From Acinetobacter calcoaceticus (GTDB lineage Bacteria; Pseudomonadota; Gammaproteobacteria; Pseudomonadales; Moraxellaceae), in assembly GCF_900520355.1 (NCBI RefSeq), contig NZ_LS999521.1, positions 1,736,001 through 1,800,000 on the forward strand: 64,000 nucleotides of DNA, written 5' to 3'. A model generated the notes under the pieces. That model worked only from the letters and a program-made list of their open reading frames with translations, was not told the DNA's origin and did not search any database. The position numbers were made by a program, and so were the translations under genes. Positions 17,917-28,138 of the stretch are shown here, one piece after another; the stretch's first letter is position 1; each line of letters opens with the position of its first letter.

Positions 17917-20193
17917 ATGCTCAGTCGTCAATTAGAAGTATCATTACGTTTGGCTGTTAGCATGGCTCGTCAAAAGAGACATGAGTTTCTTACAGTTGAA
18001 CATTTATTATTAGCGCTACTCGACAACGATTCGGCCGTGAATGCGTTAAAGGCATGTGGGGCTGATATAGTTTCTTTACGTAAAGAATTAGAAGAATATG
18101 TAGAACAACATACTCCTAAGCTTGGCGAAAATAGCGAGCAGGCGCCTCATCCAACAGAAAGTTTTGACCGCATTTTGCAACGTGCTATTTTCCATGTGCA
18201 ATCAAGTGGCGGCGATCGTACTGTTGAAGGTGCGGATGTTTTGGTCGCAATGTATTCAGAGCGTGATTCTTTTGCTGTGTATTTGCTTAAACGTCATCAA
18301 ATCAATCGATTGACACTGACTCAATACTTGTCTCATGGGACACGTAAAGATGAAGTGCAAGTTGAAGAAGAAGTTGAAGATATTGAGGGTGAAACGAGTA
18401 CGGGCAATGCAGGACCATTAGAGCTTTATACGCTGAACTTAAATGTTGAAGCGCAAAAAGGCAAAACTGATCCACTTATTGGTCGTGAAAAAGAAATTGA
18501 GCGTACAGCACAAATTCTGTGCCGCCGTCGCAAAAACAATCCATTACTGGTAGGTGATCCGGGCGTTGGTAAAACCTCGATTGCTGAAGGTTTGGCATGG
18601 TTAATTGTGAATGGTAAGGCGCCTAAACCTTTGAGTCAGGCTGAAGTCTATAGTTTAGATATTGGTGCATTAGTTGCTGGGACTAAATATCGCGGTGACT
18701 TTGAAAAACGTTTAAAACAATTGCTTAATGCTTTGAAGAAAAATCCAAATGCGATTTTATTCATTGATGAAATTCATATGATTATTGGCGCGGGCTCAAG
18801 TATGGGCAGCACAATGGATGCTTCGAATCTCATCAAGCCAGCTTTGGCAAATGGTAGTTTGCGTTGTATCGGTTCAACGACGTTCCAAGAATATCGTCAG
18901 GTTTTTGAAAAAGACCATGCGTTATCACGTCGTTTCCAGAAAATTGATGTAAATGAGCCAAGTATTTCTGAAACAATTGATATTTTGCGTGGCTTAAAAT
19001 CTAAATTTGAAGATTTTCACCACGTACAATATGACGATAAGGCATTGGTATCAGCTGTAGAGCTTTCTGCTAAATTCATTAATGATCGTTTCTTGCCAGA
19101 TAAGGCAATTGATGTGATTGACGAAGCTGGTGCTCAGCGTCGTTTGAAGGCTGAAAGTGATGATAGCTTGATTACGGTAGAGAATATTGAAGACATCGTT
19201 TCTAAGATTGCTCGTATTCCACCAAAAACTGTTTCTAAAGATGATAAGTCAGTGCTTGAAAATCTTGAGCGTGATTTAAAACGTGTTGTGTTTGGTCAGG
19301 ACGAAGCGATTACTGCATTAGGCTCAGCGATTAAGTTGTCTCGTGCTGGATTGAAATCACCAGATAAGCCAGTAGGTAGTTTTGTTTTTGCTGGCCCAAC
19401 AGGTGTGGGTAAAACTGAAGTCACTAAACAACTGGCGAAGTTGTTAGGTGTTGAGCTGGTGCGTTTCGATATGTCTGAATATATGGAACGTCATGCAGTT
19501 TCACGTTTGATTGGTGCGCCTCCAGGTTATGTCGGTTATGACCAAGGCGGGCTATTAACTGATGCGATCCATAAAAACCCCCACTGTGTTTTGTTACTAG
19601 ATGAAATTGAGAAAGCACATCCAGATGTGTTTAATCTCTTGTTACAAATCATGGATCATGGTGCTTTAACAGATAACAATGGGCGTAAGTCAGACTTTAG
19701 AAACGTTATTATTGTCCTGACTACGAATATTGGAGCAGAAAGTATTTCTCGTGCGAGTATTGGTTTTACTGAACAAGATCATAGTTCTGATAACCAAGAA
19801 GCGATGAAACGTGCTTTCTCACCAGAGTTCCGTAACCGTCTAGACAGTGTTATTCAATTCAAGTCATTACCAACAACTGTTATTGAGTCTGTAGTTGATA
19901 AATTCTTGACAGAGTTACAAGCTCAACTGGATGACAAGCAAGTTGTACTTGATGTCGATCAAAGTGCTCGTGATTGGTTGGCAACCAACGGTTATGACCG
20001 CTTGATGGGTGCACGTCCAATGCAACGCCTGATTCAAGAACACTTGAAGAAACCATTAGCTGAAATGATTTTGTTTGGTGAACTGGCAGATCATGGTGGT
20101 AATGTGGCTGTATCAGTGAAAAATGAAGATGGCAAAGCTGTTGGCTTAAAGCTTGAAGTTTTTGAAGATCATCATACGGCAGAACCAGCATAA
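17917..20193 (+). CDS. clpA: ATP-dependent Clp protease ATP-binding subunit ClpA
   Basis: 758 residues, the same length as E. coli ClpA. A Clp N-domain (about 1-140) is followed by two AAA+ modules, with Walker A loops GDPGVGKTS (about residue 215) and GPTGVGKTE (about residue 495) and Walker B segments ILFIDEIHMI and VLLLDEIEKAH. It unfolds substrates for ClpP. AAGGGGG precedes ATG 17917. It is the second gene of clpS-clpA; ynfA starts three bases after its stop. Confidence 0.97.
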   Translation: MLSRQLEVSLRLAVSMARQKRHEFLTVEHLLLALLDNDSAVNALKACGADIVSLRKELEEYVEQHTPKLGENSEQAPHPTESFDRILQRAIFHVQSSGGDRTVEGADVLVAMYSERDSFAVYLLKRHQINRLTLTQYLSHGTRKDEVQVEEEVEDIEGETSTGNAGPLELYTLNLNVEAQKGKTDPLIGREKEIERTAQILCRRRKNNPLLVGDPGVGKTSIAEGLAWLIVNGKAPKPLSQAEVYSLDIGALVAGTKYRGDFEKRLKQLLNALKKNPNAILFIDEIHMIIGAGSSMGSTMDASNLIKPALANGSLRCIGSTTFQEYRQVFEKDHALSRRFQKIDVNEPSISETIDILRGLKSKFEDFHHVQYDDKALVSAVELSAKFINDRFLPDKAIDVIDEAGAQRRLKAESDDSLITVENIEDIVSKIARIPPKTVSKDDKSVLENLERDLKRVVFGQDEAITALGSAIKLSRAGLKSPDKPVGSFVFAGPTGVGKTEVTKQLAKLLGVELVRFDMSEYMERHAVSRLIGAPPGYVGYDQGGLLTDAIHKNPHCVLLLDEIEKAHPDVFNLLLQIMDHGALTDNNGRKSDFRNVIIVLTTNIGAESISRASIGFTEQDHSSDNQEAMKRAFSPEFRNRLDSVIQFKSLPTTVIESVVDKFLTELQAQLDDKQVVLDVDQSARDWLATNGYDRLMGARPMQRLIQEHLKKPLAEMILFGELADHGGNVAVSVKNEDGKAVGLKLEVFEDHHTAEPA

Positions 20194-20196
20194 TCT

Positions 20197-20559
20197 ATGT
20201 TAATTGATAGTCTTACTATAACCCGAATACTGAGTGTATTCGGGTTATTTATTATCACAGCAATTGCTGAAATTCTTGGTTGTTATTTCCCTTATCTGAT
20301 TTTAAGAGAGGGTAAGTCTACTTGGCTGTGGTTACCTACAGTTTTAAGTTTGGCTGTCTTTGTATGGCTGCTGACCCTACATCCAGCCGCTTCAGGGCGA
20401 ATTTATGCTGCATATGGCGGTATTTATATTTTTACTGCGTTAATGTGGCTGCGCTTTGTTGATCAGGTCGGTTTAACAAGATGGGATATACTGGGTGGTC
20501 TAATCTTGCTTTGTGGAGCTGGCTTAATTATTTTGCAACCTCAAGGGCTGATTCGTTAA
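20197..20559 (+). CDS. ynfA: YnfA/UPF0060 family small membrane protein
   Basis: 120 residues with four membrane segments. Family signatures are [36 protein letters not shown] and the C-terminal [18 protein letters not shown]. coli YnfA has 108 residues, so the true start may be slightly downstream; ATG 20197 lies three bases after the clpA stop without its own ribosome site. The family has been proposed as an SMR-like transporter, but the substrate is unsettled. Confidence 0.88.
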   Translation: MLIDSLTITRILSVFGLFIITAIAEILGCYFPYLILREGKSTWLWLPTVLSLAVFVWLLTLHPAASGRIYAAYGGIYIFTALMWLRFVDQVGLTRWDILGGLILLCGAGLIILQPQGLIR

Positions 20560-20617
20560 GACAATGAGTGAATCAAATCTTAAGCGTGAAAATAAGAAGT
20601 TTTTTCAAAAAAAAGAC

Positions 20618-20646
20618 TTGTCAAAGCCTTCAACAATGCGTATTTT
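20618..20646 (+). promoter_or_regulatory. Predicted promoter of the DAHP synthase leader
   Basis: TTGTCA at 20618-20623 and TATTTT at 20641-20646, separated by exactly 17 bases. Transcription would start near 20653 and run through both leader peptides and the terminator before the DAHP synthase gene, giving a leader of about 330 bases. Confidence 0.55.
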
Positions 20647-20682
20647 AGATTTAAGGAACATTTTTTTATATTTGAGATAAAG

Positions 20683-20739
20683 ATGTTAAATCTATCTGTG
20701 AACACTAACGCATATTATTATTTTTGGCAATTTAGATAG
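20683..20739 (+). CDS. Leader peptide 1 of the DAHP synthase gene (Tyr-Tyr-Tyr-Phe-Trp)
   Basis: An 18-codon frame, MLNLSVNTNAYYYFWQFR then TAG. Codons 11-15 are TAT TAT TAT TTT TGG, a run of all three aromatic amino acids, with another Phe at codon 17. GAG at 20674-20676 gives a usable ribosome site. It lies between a predicted promoter and an intrinsic terminator upstream of the first enzyme of aromatic amino-acid synthesis. This is the classic layout of ribosome-mediated transcription attenuation (as in pheL or trpL). The peptide is seen; the mechanism is inferred. Confidence 0.75.
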   Translation: MLNLSVNTNAYYYFWQFR

Positions 20740-20817
20740 TTGCCTGAGCGTATTCGGGCATGAGAAAGTTGCCCATCACAGTTAATACCTGATCGGCAAC
20801 CCCGATCAGGTTTTTTT
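20740..20817 (+). promoter_or_regulatory. Attenuator: competing hairpins and intrinsic terminator before DAHP synthase
   Basis: The terminator stem is CCTGATCGG (20788-20796) paired perfectly with CCGATCAGG (20802-20810), followed by seven T (20811-20817). Upstream, TTGCC at 20740-20744 can pair with GGCAA in the end of leader 1 (20726-20730). TGCCTGA can pair with TTCGGGCA (20741-20761). GTTGCC (about 20769-20774) can pair with GGCAAC, which overlaps the terminator 5' arm and loop, giving a candidate antiterminator. Ribosome stalling at the aromatic codons would choose between these folds. Confidence 0.7.
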
Positions 20818-20849
20818 ATGCTTTATCTTTTTGAATCGAGGAACTTAAA

Positions 20850-20942
20850 ATGAACAACATGACTTATTCGTACTTTAGCAACTTTTATTGGTTTTACTTT
20901 TGCTTACCTTTACCAACGAATAGATCCAAAACGCTCAAATAA
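20850..20942 (+). CDS. Leader peptide 2 of the DAHP synthase gene (nine aromatics in twelve residues)
   Basis: A 30-codon frame from ATG 20850, with an excellent GAGG eight bases upstream. Residues 6-17 read YSYFSNFYWFYF, that is four Tyr, four or more Phe and one Trp in twelve positions; it ends at TAA 20942. It lies after the terminator and 40 bases before the DAHP synthase start. A short hairpin (GGACTG 20949-20954 with CAGTCC) sits between its stop and the AAGGA ribosome site of the enzyme gene, so a translational or Rho-linked control step is possible. No T-run follows this second leader. Confidence 0.75.
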   Translation: MNNMTYSYFSNFYWFYFCLPLPTNRSKTLK

Positions 20943-20982
20943 ATGATCGGACTGAATAGATTGCAGTCCCAAGGAAAAACCA

Positions 20983-22038
20983 ATGAATGCCCTAAATACT
21001 TTATTGACACAAAGCAATACAAAAGAAATACCAGTTAGTTTACCTGTCCAGTTAAAAGCAAAATATCCGCTTGCACAATCTTTCGCGCGTCAAATTGCCG
21101 AACACCGTCAAACTATTCAAAATATTCTTAGCGGCAAAGATCGTCGGTTAATGGTAATTACAGGGCCTTGTTCAATTCATGATCCAGTTGCAGTACTTGA
21201 ATACGCTGAAAAATTGCAAAAATTACAAGAAAAAGTAAAAGATCAGATTTTTATCGTGATGCGTGCATATATTGAAAAACCACGTACAACTGTGGGTTGG
21301 AAGGGTTTTATGTATGATCCAAATTTAGATGGCTCATCAAATTTACAACTTGGTTTAGAGAAGTCTCGCGAACTTTACCTGCAAATTATTGAAAAGGGTT
21401 TACCAATTGCGAGTGAAATTTTAAGTCCAATGGCAACTGGTTATTTTGATGATTTATTAGCTTGGGGCGCAATTGGTGCTCGTACAAGTGAGTCTCAGAT
21501 TCATCGTGAAATATCAAGCCACATGCCCTACAGTATTGGTTTCAAAAATGGTACTGATGGCTCAATTCAGATTGCTTTAGATGCAATTCAATCAGCACAA
21601 AATGAACATCAATTTCTAGGAATGAATCAGCAAGGTTTACCTTCAGTGATTCAGAGTGCTGGTAATCCATTACCACACTTAATTTTGCGTGGAGCGAATC
21701 ATGGACCAAACTTTGATTTAGCTTCAATTCAGGCAATACGAGAAAAACACAAACAAAATCTTCCCGCATTGGTCATTGATTGTAGTCATGGCAATAGCAG
21801 TAAAGATCCGTTACGTCAGCCAGAAGTTTTACAGCAAATCGTTGCTGAACGTTTAAAAACACAAGTAAAGGGTGTCATGATTGAAAGTCATTTAGTTGAT
21901 GGCAGCCAAAAGATTTCTTGTGATATGACTTATGGACAGTCAGTAACTGATGGTTGTTTAGGATGGGGAAAAACAGAGCGACTTTTGTTAAGTGTCTCTG
22001 AACAATTAAAAGTGAAAGAGTTAGCCCATTCTGCTTAA
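20983..22038 (+). CDS. 3-deoxy-7-phosphoheptulonate (DAHP) synthase, class I
   Basis: 351 residues, the E. coli AroF/G/H type. It condenses phosphoenolpyruvate and erythrose-4-phosphate, the first step of the shikimate pathway. Signatures include VITGPCSIHDPVAVLEYA with the metal-binding Cys, MRAYIEKPRTTVGWKGFM, GFKNGTDGS, VIDCSHGNSSKD and VMIESHLVDG. Features such as SAGNPLPHLILRG and DCSHGNSSKD lean towards AroH-like sequences, but which aromatic amino acid inhibits the enzyme cannot be decided, so no isozyme symbol is given. AAGGA precedes ATG 20983. The two upstream leader peptides suggest control by Tyr, Phe and Trp charging. Confidence 0.94.
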   Translation: MNALNTLLTQSNTKEIPVSLPVQLKAKYPLAQSFARQIAEHRQTIQNILSGKDRRLMVITGPCSIHDPVAVLEYAEKLQKLQEKVKDQIFIVMRAYIEKPRTTVGWKGFMYDPNLDGSSNLQLGLEKSRELYLQIIEKGLPIASEILSPMATGYFDDLLAWGAIGARTSESQIHREISSHMPYSIGFKNGTDGSIQIALDAIQSAQNEHQFLGMNQQGLPSVIQSAGNPLPHLILRGANHGPNFDLASIQAIREKHKQNLPALVIDCSHGNSSKDPLRQPEVLQQIVAERLKTQVKGVMIESHLVDGSQKISCDMTYGQSVTDGCLGWGKTERLLLSVSEQLKVKELAHSA

Positions 22039-22056
22039 TCATTTATAGGTTTAAAA

Positions 22057-22087
22057 AAGGGATCTGTGAGCAGATCCCTTTATTTTT
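22057..22087 (+). terminator. Terminator of the DAHP synthase gene
   Basis: Perfect 10-base stem AAGGGATCTG (22057-22066) and CAGATCCCTT (22071-22080) around TGAG, followed by TATTTTTTT. It may also serve the convergent hydrolase gene. Confidence 0.9.
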
Positions 22088-23005
22088 TTAAGAAGCATGA
22101 TTTAATTCTGATAAGAATGTTGTGATTTCATGCCCAAATTTTTTCGGTTCGGTCAGTAAAGGTGTATGGCCTGAGCGTTCAAAATATATTGTTTTTGCAT
22201 GCTCGATACTATGTGCAATAAGTGTCTGCCCAGTTTCAGGATAAAGTGTCGAATTGCGACCTATAAAGAAAGTCGTAGGGCACTGTAATTGTTGAAGAGC
22301 TTCACGATAATCTTCATTGTGATAAAGATAATTTTCGACATACCAAAATAAATAATCTAAACGCTGAATGGGTAATAAATATTTTTGTAGAAAAGGCTGT
22401 TTGAGAGCTGTTTTAAAAACCAAAGGACTAAATGGATTGTTACTTTGCAACTCAATAAAATCTACCCACAGACGAACCAATTCTTGTCGATCTGGAAGAA
22501 ATAATTCATAAAGATATTTAGCAGTTTTGTGTTTAGATAATAACTGATAGATATCATTTAATAATTGTTTGAACTGAGTATGAAGAGGACCGAATAGACC
22601 ATATTCCCATGTTGAATCCACAGATATTTTTGGTGTTTGATCAATATGTAAATAAGCCTTTAACTGCTGTGCCAGATGAGCATGTTTCATACCATGCATG
22701 GCCGTCGTGGCGCCCATTGAATAACTCATTAAGATAAAGTTATCGAGTTTTAATTGTTCTATTAAATGAGCGACATCTTGCCAATGGCTAGAAATTGCAT
22801 CTTGCTCAGGAATTGCGCAGTTTTTTGAACCACCAAAACCACGCCAATCTGGAATAATAAACTCATATTCTTTACGGTTTGCATAGATAAAGGGTAGCCA
22901 TTGCCAGCTTTGCATGCCAAGACCAGATAAAACCAAAACTGGCTCACCACGACCAATTCGGCGTACAAATAAATTTTCCTGATCGGGCATGGTGTAATAT
23001 GGCAT
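22088..23005 (-). CDS. Alpha/beta hydrolase
   Basis: 305 residues. The nucleophile elbow is SYSMGATTA (Ser about residue 96), the oxyanion region is VLVLSGLGMQSWQW, and the C-terminal His is in SGHTPLL. There is no signal peptide. GGAGA precedes ATG 23005, and the start lies two bases after the padR stop, so it is co-transcribed with that regulator. It is probably an esterase or C-C hydrolase of the catabolic neighbourhood across the divergent promoter; the substrate cannot be read. Confidence 0.85.
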   Translation of the reverse strand: MPYYTMPDQENLFVRRIGRGEPVLVLSGLGMQSWQWLPFIYANRKEYEFIIPDWRGFGGSKNCAIPEQDAISSHWQDVAHLIEQLKLDNFILMSYSMGATTAMHGMKHAHLAQQLKAYLHIDQTPKISVDSTWEYGLFGPLHTQFKQLLNDIYQLLSKHKTAKYLYELFLPDRQELVRLWVDFIELQSNNPFSPLVFKTALKQPFLQKYLLPIQRLDYLFWYVENYLYHNEDYREALQQLQCPTTFFIGRNSTLYPETGQTLIAHSIEHAKTIYFERSGHTPLLTEPKKFGHEITTFLSELNHAS

Positions 23006-23007
23006 GG

Positions 23008-23568
23008 CTATTCTCCAGATACGCTATCTTGGGCAAAGCGTTTTAATTGAGGGATGACTTGTTCCAACCACTTAATCCATTCACTTTCCATAGTAATCCC
23101 AAGTTCTAAGATCATTTTGTGAATGTATAACACACGGTCATTTAGATCATTGCTGTCTTTAAAATCTTTGTCATAAATACTTTGATAAAGTTTCAGCTTC
23201 TCTTGATGTAAACCAAGATGCCTTAACAGTTCAGGTAATATCTGATTATTGCTCAATTGTGCTTCAGCACGCAATCTAACCATTAAATCATCACGAAGCT
23301 GTGCAGGTTCACTTTGTTGAGTCATCCATGAAGCTAGCTCGATACGCCCCAGTTGTTCAACTTGATAAGTCTTTTTTCGACTATTTTCCATTTCATTTTC
23401 TAACGTTGAAACCCAACCTTTTTTGAGCATGTGGTTGAGTTCACGATAAATTTGCTGATGAGTGGCATTCCAGAAAAAACCGATTGAACGGTCAAAGCGG
23501 CGGGCAAGTTCGAACCCTGTGCTTGGTCGTTCAAGCAAGCTGGTCAATAAAACATGGGGAAGTGACAT
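23008..23568 (-). CDS. PadR-family transcriptional regulator
   Basis: 186 residues from ATG 23568 (MSLPHVLLTSLLERPSTGFE). The PadR winged helix is seen in GFELARRFDRSIGFFWNATHQQIYREL, followed by the C-terminal helical Vir-type domain with ASWMTQQSEPAQLRDDLMVRL. The longer frame from 23622 would run into the operator, so it is rejected. It is divergent from the FadH-like gene; two ATGCAAC-n2-GTTGCAT palindromes in the shared promoter are its likely operators. It probably responds to a phenolic or acyl compound. Confidence 0.9.
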   Translation of the reverse strand: MSLPHVLLTSLLERPSTGFELARRFDRSIGFFWNATHQQIYRELNHMLKKGWVSTLENEMENSRKKTYQVEQLGRIELASWMTQQSEPAQLRDDLMVRLRAEAQLSNNQILPELLRHLGLHQEKLKLYQSIYDKDFKDSNDLNDRVLYIHKMILELGITMESEWIKWLEQVIPQLKRFAQDSVSGE

Positions 23569-23611
23569 AGCAATCCGGTTTGTAAGCAAAAGTAAAGTGT
23601 GACTTATGAGA

Positions 23612-23631
23612 TTATGCAACATGTTGCATAA
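23612..23631. promoter_or_regulatory. Palindromic operator 1 between padR and fadH
   Basis: A perfect 20-base palindrome, TTATGCAACATGTTGCATAA. The half-site ATGCAAC is typical of PadR-family operators. It is centred 42 bases (four helical turns) from operator 2. Confidence 0.75.
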
Positions 23632-23655
23632 AAGTCAAAATTTGATTATAAATTG

Positions 23656-23671
23656 ATGCAACAAGTTGCAT
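23656..23671. promoter_or_regulatory. Palindromic operator 2 between padR and fadH
   Basis: ATGCAACAAGTTGCAT, identical half-sites to operator 1 with two central bases changed. It sits about 33 bases before the fadH start, where it would block RNA polymerase. A third smaller repeat, GCTAG-TTG-CTAGC, lies at 23678-23690. Confidence 0.75.
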
Positions 23672-23682
23672 TAGCAAGCTAG

Positions 23683-25728
<2,046 letters not shown>

Positions 25729-25733
25729 ATCTA

Positions 25734-25770
25734 TATGGGCATTTCTTTGAAAAGGAAATGCCCATAATTT
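25734..25770 (+). terminator. Hairpin after fadH, likely partial terminator
   Basis: Perfect 12-base stem TATGGGCATTTC (25734-25745) and GAAATGCCCATA (25755-25766), followed only by ATTTC. The weak T-run suggests read-through into the SnoaL-like gene. Confidence 0.6.
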
Positions 25771-25798
25771 CATTAAGTAAATTAAAGGAAAAATAATA

Positions 25799-26203
25799 AT
25801 GGCACTTGAAACAACAAAACAGTCTTTAGAAAAATGGCATCACATGATTCAGGCAGGTAACTTGTCTGATCTAAATGATTTATTAGCCGATGAAGTCGTT
25901 TTTCGTTCTCCTGTTGCCCATAAACCTTATGAAGGAAGGCAAGTCGTTTTTTTCATTCTGAGTAATGTTATTCAGGTATTCCAAGACTTTACTTATCATC
26001 GTGAGTTTTATACGGAAGATGGCGAAAATGTGGTACTTGAGTTCAGTGCAAATGTAAGCGGAAAGTCATTAAAAGGTATTGATATGATACGTTTTAATGA
26101 GCAAGGCAAAATTATTGATTTTGAGGTAATGGTACGCCCAATGAGTGGGTTAGCTGCACTGGCTGAACAAATGGGTGCAAGAATTGCTAAGTTTCAACCT
26201 TAA
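25799..26203 (+). CDS. SnoaL-like / NTF2-fold protein
   Basis: 134 residues with the cone-shaped NTF2-like pattern: an N-terminal helix pair (LEKWHHMIQAGNLSDLNDLL), then ADEVVFRSPVAHKPYEG and a terminal sheet (GIDMIRFNEQGKIIDFEVMV). The family includes isomerases, hydrolases and ligand-binding proteins, so the reaction is unknown. AAGGAAAAATAAT precedes the ATG. Its place between fadH and two hydrolases suggests a role in the same catabolic route. Confidence 0.8.
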   Translation: MALETTKQSLEKWHHMIQAGNLSDLNDLLADEVVFRSPVAHKPYEGRQVVFFILSNVIQVFQDFTYHREFYTEDGENVVLEFSANVSGKSLKGIDMIRFNEQGKIIDFEVMVRPMSGLAALAEQMGARIAKFQP

Positions 26204-26213
26204 TAATTTTATT

Positions 26214-26227
26214 AAATAGCCTAAGTA
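26214..26227 (+). repeat. Dispersed element AAATAGCCTAAGYA, copy 1
   Basis: AAATAGCCTAAGTA in the 41-base gap between the SnoaL-like and SGNH genes. The same 14-base word with C or T at position 13 recurs at 54674, 57097, 57138 and 57174, always outside genes and always in this orientation. Confidence 0.6.
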
Positions 26228-26244
26228 GTACAGAGATCATTAAA

Positions 26245-26961
26245 ATGTGGTTAAAACTTTCAACTTTAGCATTGTTACCTGTATTATTTATTCAGGGAAC
26301 AAAGGTTCGTAAGAATACACCACGCTTGCTAGAAGCCAGTGGTGATAGAGAAGGTCTCGTTGGCAAGGGAAGAGCTTTGTCATTACTTATTTTAGGTGAT
26401 TCAGCAGCAGCAGGTGTTGGTGTTGAAACCCAAAAAGATGCTTTATCTGGCGCGATTATTTCTGAGTTACAAGACCAATATTTGATAAGTTGGAAGCTTC
26501 ATGCAAAAACAGGCGATACCACTAAGCAGGTTTTTCAAGCTTTACAGCATTTAGAACAGCAAAATTATGATGTTGTCGTTACATCTATTGGCGTTAATGA
26601 TGTGACAAAATTAACGTCAGCAAATTTATGGATAAAACAACAAAAGCAATTATTTCAACATATACAGGCACGTTTTCAGCCTAAACTCATTATTGTTTCT
26701 GGCGTTCCGCCAATGCAACATTTTCCAGCTTTACCAAATCCATTGGCTTGGTTGTTTGGAAAATATGCAGAGCAAATGAATCAGGCATTATATAAATGGT
26801 TAGAATCACAAAACCAATTCAGATTTATTCAATATGATATTGAAAGTTTTCAAGCGATGAATTTACCTATGGCAAGTGATGGCTTTCATCCGAGCAAAGA
26901 AATTTATGCAATTTGGGGACAGCAGGTTGCAGCATTAGTGCGGCAATCATTTAACTCATAA
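26245..26961 (+). CDS. SGNH/GDSL-type esterase or lipase
   Basis: 238 residues. All four SGNH blocks are visible: block I LLILGDSAAAGVGV (Ser), block II Gly in HAKTGDTT, block III Asn in VVVTSIGVNDVTKL, and block V Asp/His in ASDGFHPSKEIYA. An N-terminal hydrophobic stretch (LSTLALLPVLFIQG) may be a membrane anchor or signal. It hydrolyses ester bonds and is probably part of the fadH cluster. Confidence 0.87.
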   Translation: MWLKLSTLALLPVLFIQGTKVRKNTPRLLEASGDREGLVGKGRALSLLILGDSAAAGVGVETQKDALSGAIISELQDQYLISWKLHAKTGDTTKQVFQALQHLEQQNYDVVVTSIGVNDVTKLTSANLWIKQQKQLFQHIQARFQPKLIIVSGVPPMQHFPALPNPLAWLFGKYAEQMNQALYKWLESQNQFRFIQYDIESFQAMNLPMASDGFHPSKEIYAIWGQQVAALVRQSFNS

Positions 26962-26974
26962 TCAGAGGTCGTGA

Positions 26975-28075
26975 TTGGATATGGGCATATCTACTTTAAA
27001 TAAAATTAAAGCTTTCGGTTCAGAATTATTTGCTTCGGTGTTAGGTGCTGAACAGCCAAAAGTCTATTATGACCCAAAAGGGAAAATTAAAGATGTTTTG
27101 GATAAATTGCCCCAACTTAAGCAAAAATATCGTCCTACGCCATGGTTAGCTAACAATCATGTTCATCTTTTATATTTCGATATTATTAGAAAAAAGACCA
27201 TCAAGCTTGAATATGACCGTATTGACCAGCTCAGCATGAAAGATGGTGGGGTAACTGCGATTGCATGGTATGGCTATAATCTTCCAAAAACTACTCCTAC
27301 AGTTGTCATCATGCACACGATTACAGGAACACCTGAAAGTATGCGTGAACTGGTGAAAGATCTACATCAATATACGGGATGGAGAATAGCACTATGCTTA
27401 CGCCGTGGGCATGCTGGTCTACCTATGCCTGTACCACAGATTTCTCTTTTCGGCTCAACAAGTGACCTTAAAGAACAGCTTACGCATATTCAAAATTTGT
27501 TTCCAGAATCCGATTTGTATGCTGTTGGTTCCTCTGCCGGAACAGGATTATTAGTTCGTTATTTGGGAGAGCAAGGCACTGACACACCATTTAAAGCTGC
27601 TTTTGCAATGTGTCCAGGCTACAACACTGAGATTGGTTTTAAAAATGTTCATCCGTTCTATAGCAAAATGATGACCAAAAAGTTATTCAAATATTTTATT
27701 CATCCTTATCAAAGTACTTGGAGCAAGGTTTCTTCTTTAGAAAAAGTTCTAGCGACGACTAGTCTGGAAGAGTTTGAAAAAGAATACTTTGAAATGGCTG
27801 GTTTTCGGGACTATCAAAGTTATTGTCAGGCAATTAATCCAATTTATGTATTTGAAAATGTCAAAATTCCATTAATGATTCTTAATGCTGAAGATGATCC
27901 AGTATGTTCTATTAAAAATTTAGAGCCTTACAAGGAAACTATTCAGCAAATGAGTAATATTGCAGTGGTAACCACTAAAAAGGGAAGTCACTGTGGTTTT
28001 TACGAAGGGTGGAAAAGCACATCATGGGCAGCCAAATTAATATCGAATTATTTTATGGTTGACCATAAACGATGA
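26975..28075 (+). CDS. Alpha/beta hydrolase, YheT/EMB8-like
   Basis: 366 residues from TTG 26975, which has GAGG at good spacing; ATG 26981 is the conventional alternative. The order RPTPWLANNHVHLLYF, then TVVIMHTITGTPESM (oxyanion), then the elbow VGSSAGTGLLVRYLG (Ser about residue 189), and KKGSHCGFYEG with the catalytic His, is that of the EMB8/YheT group of esterases. There is no signal peptide. Last gene of the fadH run; a terminator follows. Confidence 0.82.
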   Translation: MDMGISTLNKIKAFGSELFASVLGAEQPKVYYDPKGKIKDVLDKLPQLKQKYRPTPWLANNHVHLLYFDIIRKKTIKLEYDRIDQLSMKDGGVTAIAWYGYNLPKTTPTVVIMHTITGTPESMRELVKDLHQYTGWRIALCLRRGHAGLPMPVPQISLFGSTSDLKEQLTHIQNLFPESDLYAVGSSAGTGLLVRYLGEQGTDTPFKAAFAMCPGYNTEIGFKNVHPFYSKMMTKKLFKYFIHPYQSTWSKVSSLEKVLATTSLEEFEKEYFEMAGFRDYQSYCQAINPIYVFENVKIPLMILNAEDDPVCSIKNLEPYKETIQQMSNIAVVTTKKGSHCGFYEGWKSTSWAAKLISNYFMVDHKR

Positions 28076-28099
28076 CTATATTGCTGTAATTGGTTAAAG

Positions 28100-28135
28100 A
28101 AAGCCCATTCAGTAGATGGGCTTTATGTTTTTATT
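28100..28135. terminator. Bidirectional terminator
   Basis: AAAGCCCAT (28100-28108) pairs perfectly with ATGGGCTTT (28116-28124). The flanking T-rich plus strand and A-rich upstream sequence serve both convergent genes. Confidence 0.8.
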
Positions 28136-28138
28136 AGA

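Noticed and set aside
20564..20680. 38-codon frame just after ynfA (MSESNLKREN...)
   Set aside because: It starts four bases after the ynfA stop but has no ribosome site, runs through the predicted promoter of the DAHP synthase leader, and ends in the ribosome site of leader peptide 1. I saw no family resemblance. It could be a decayed gene end, but I do not call it.
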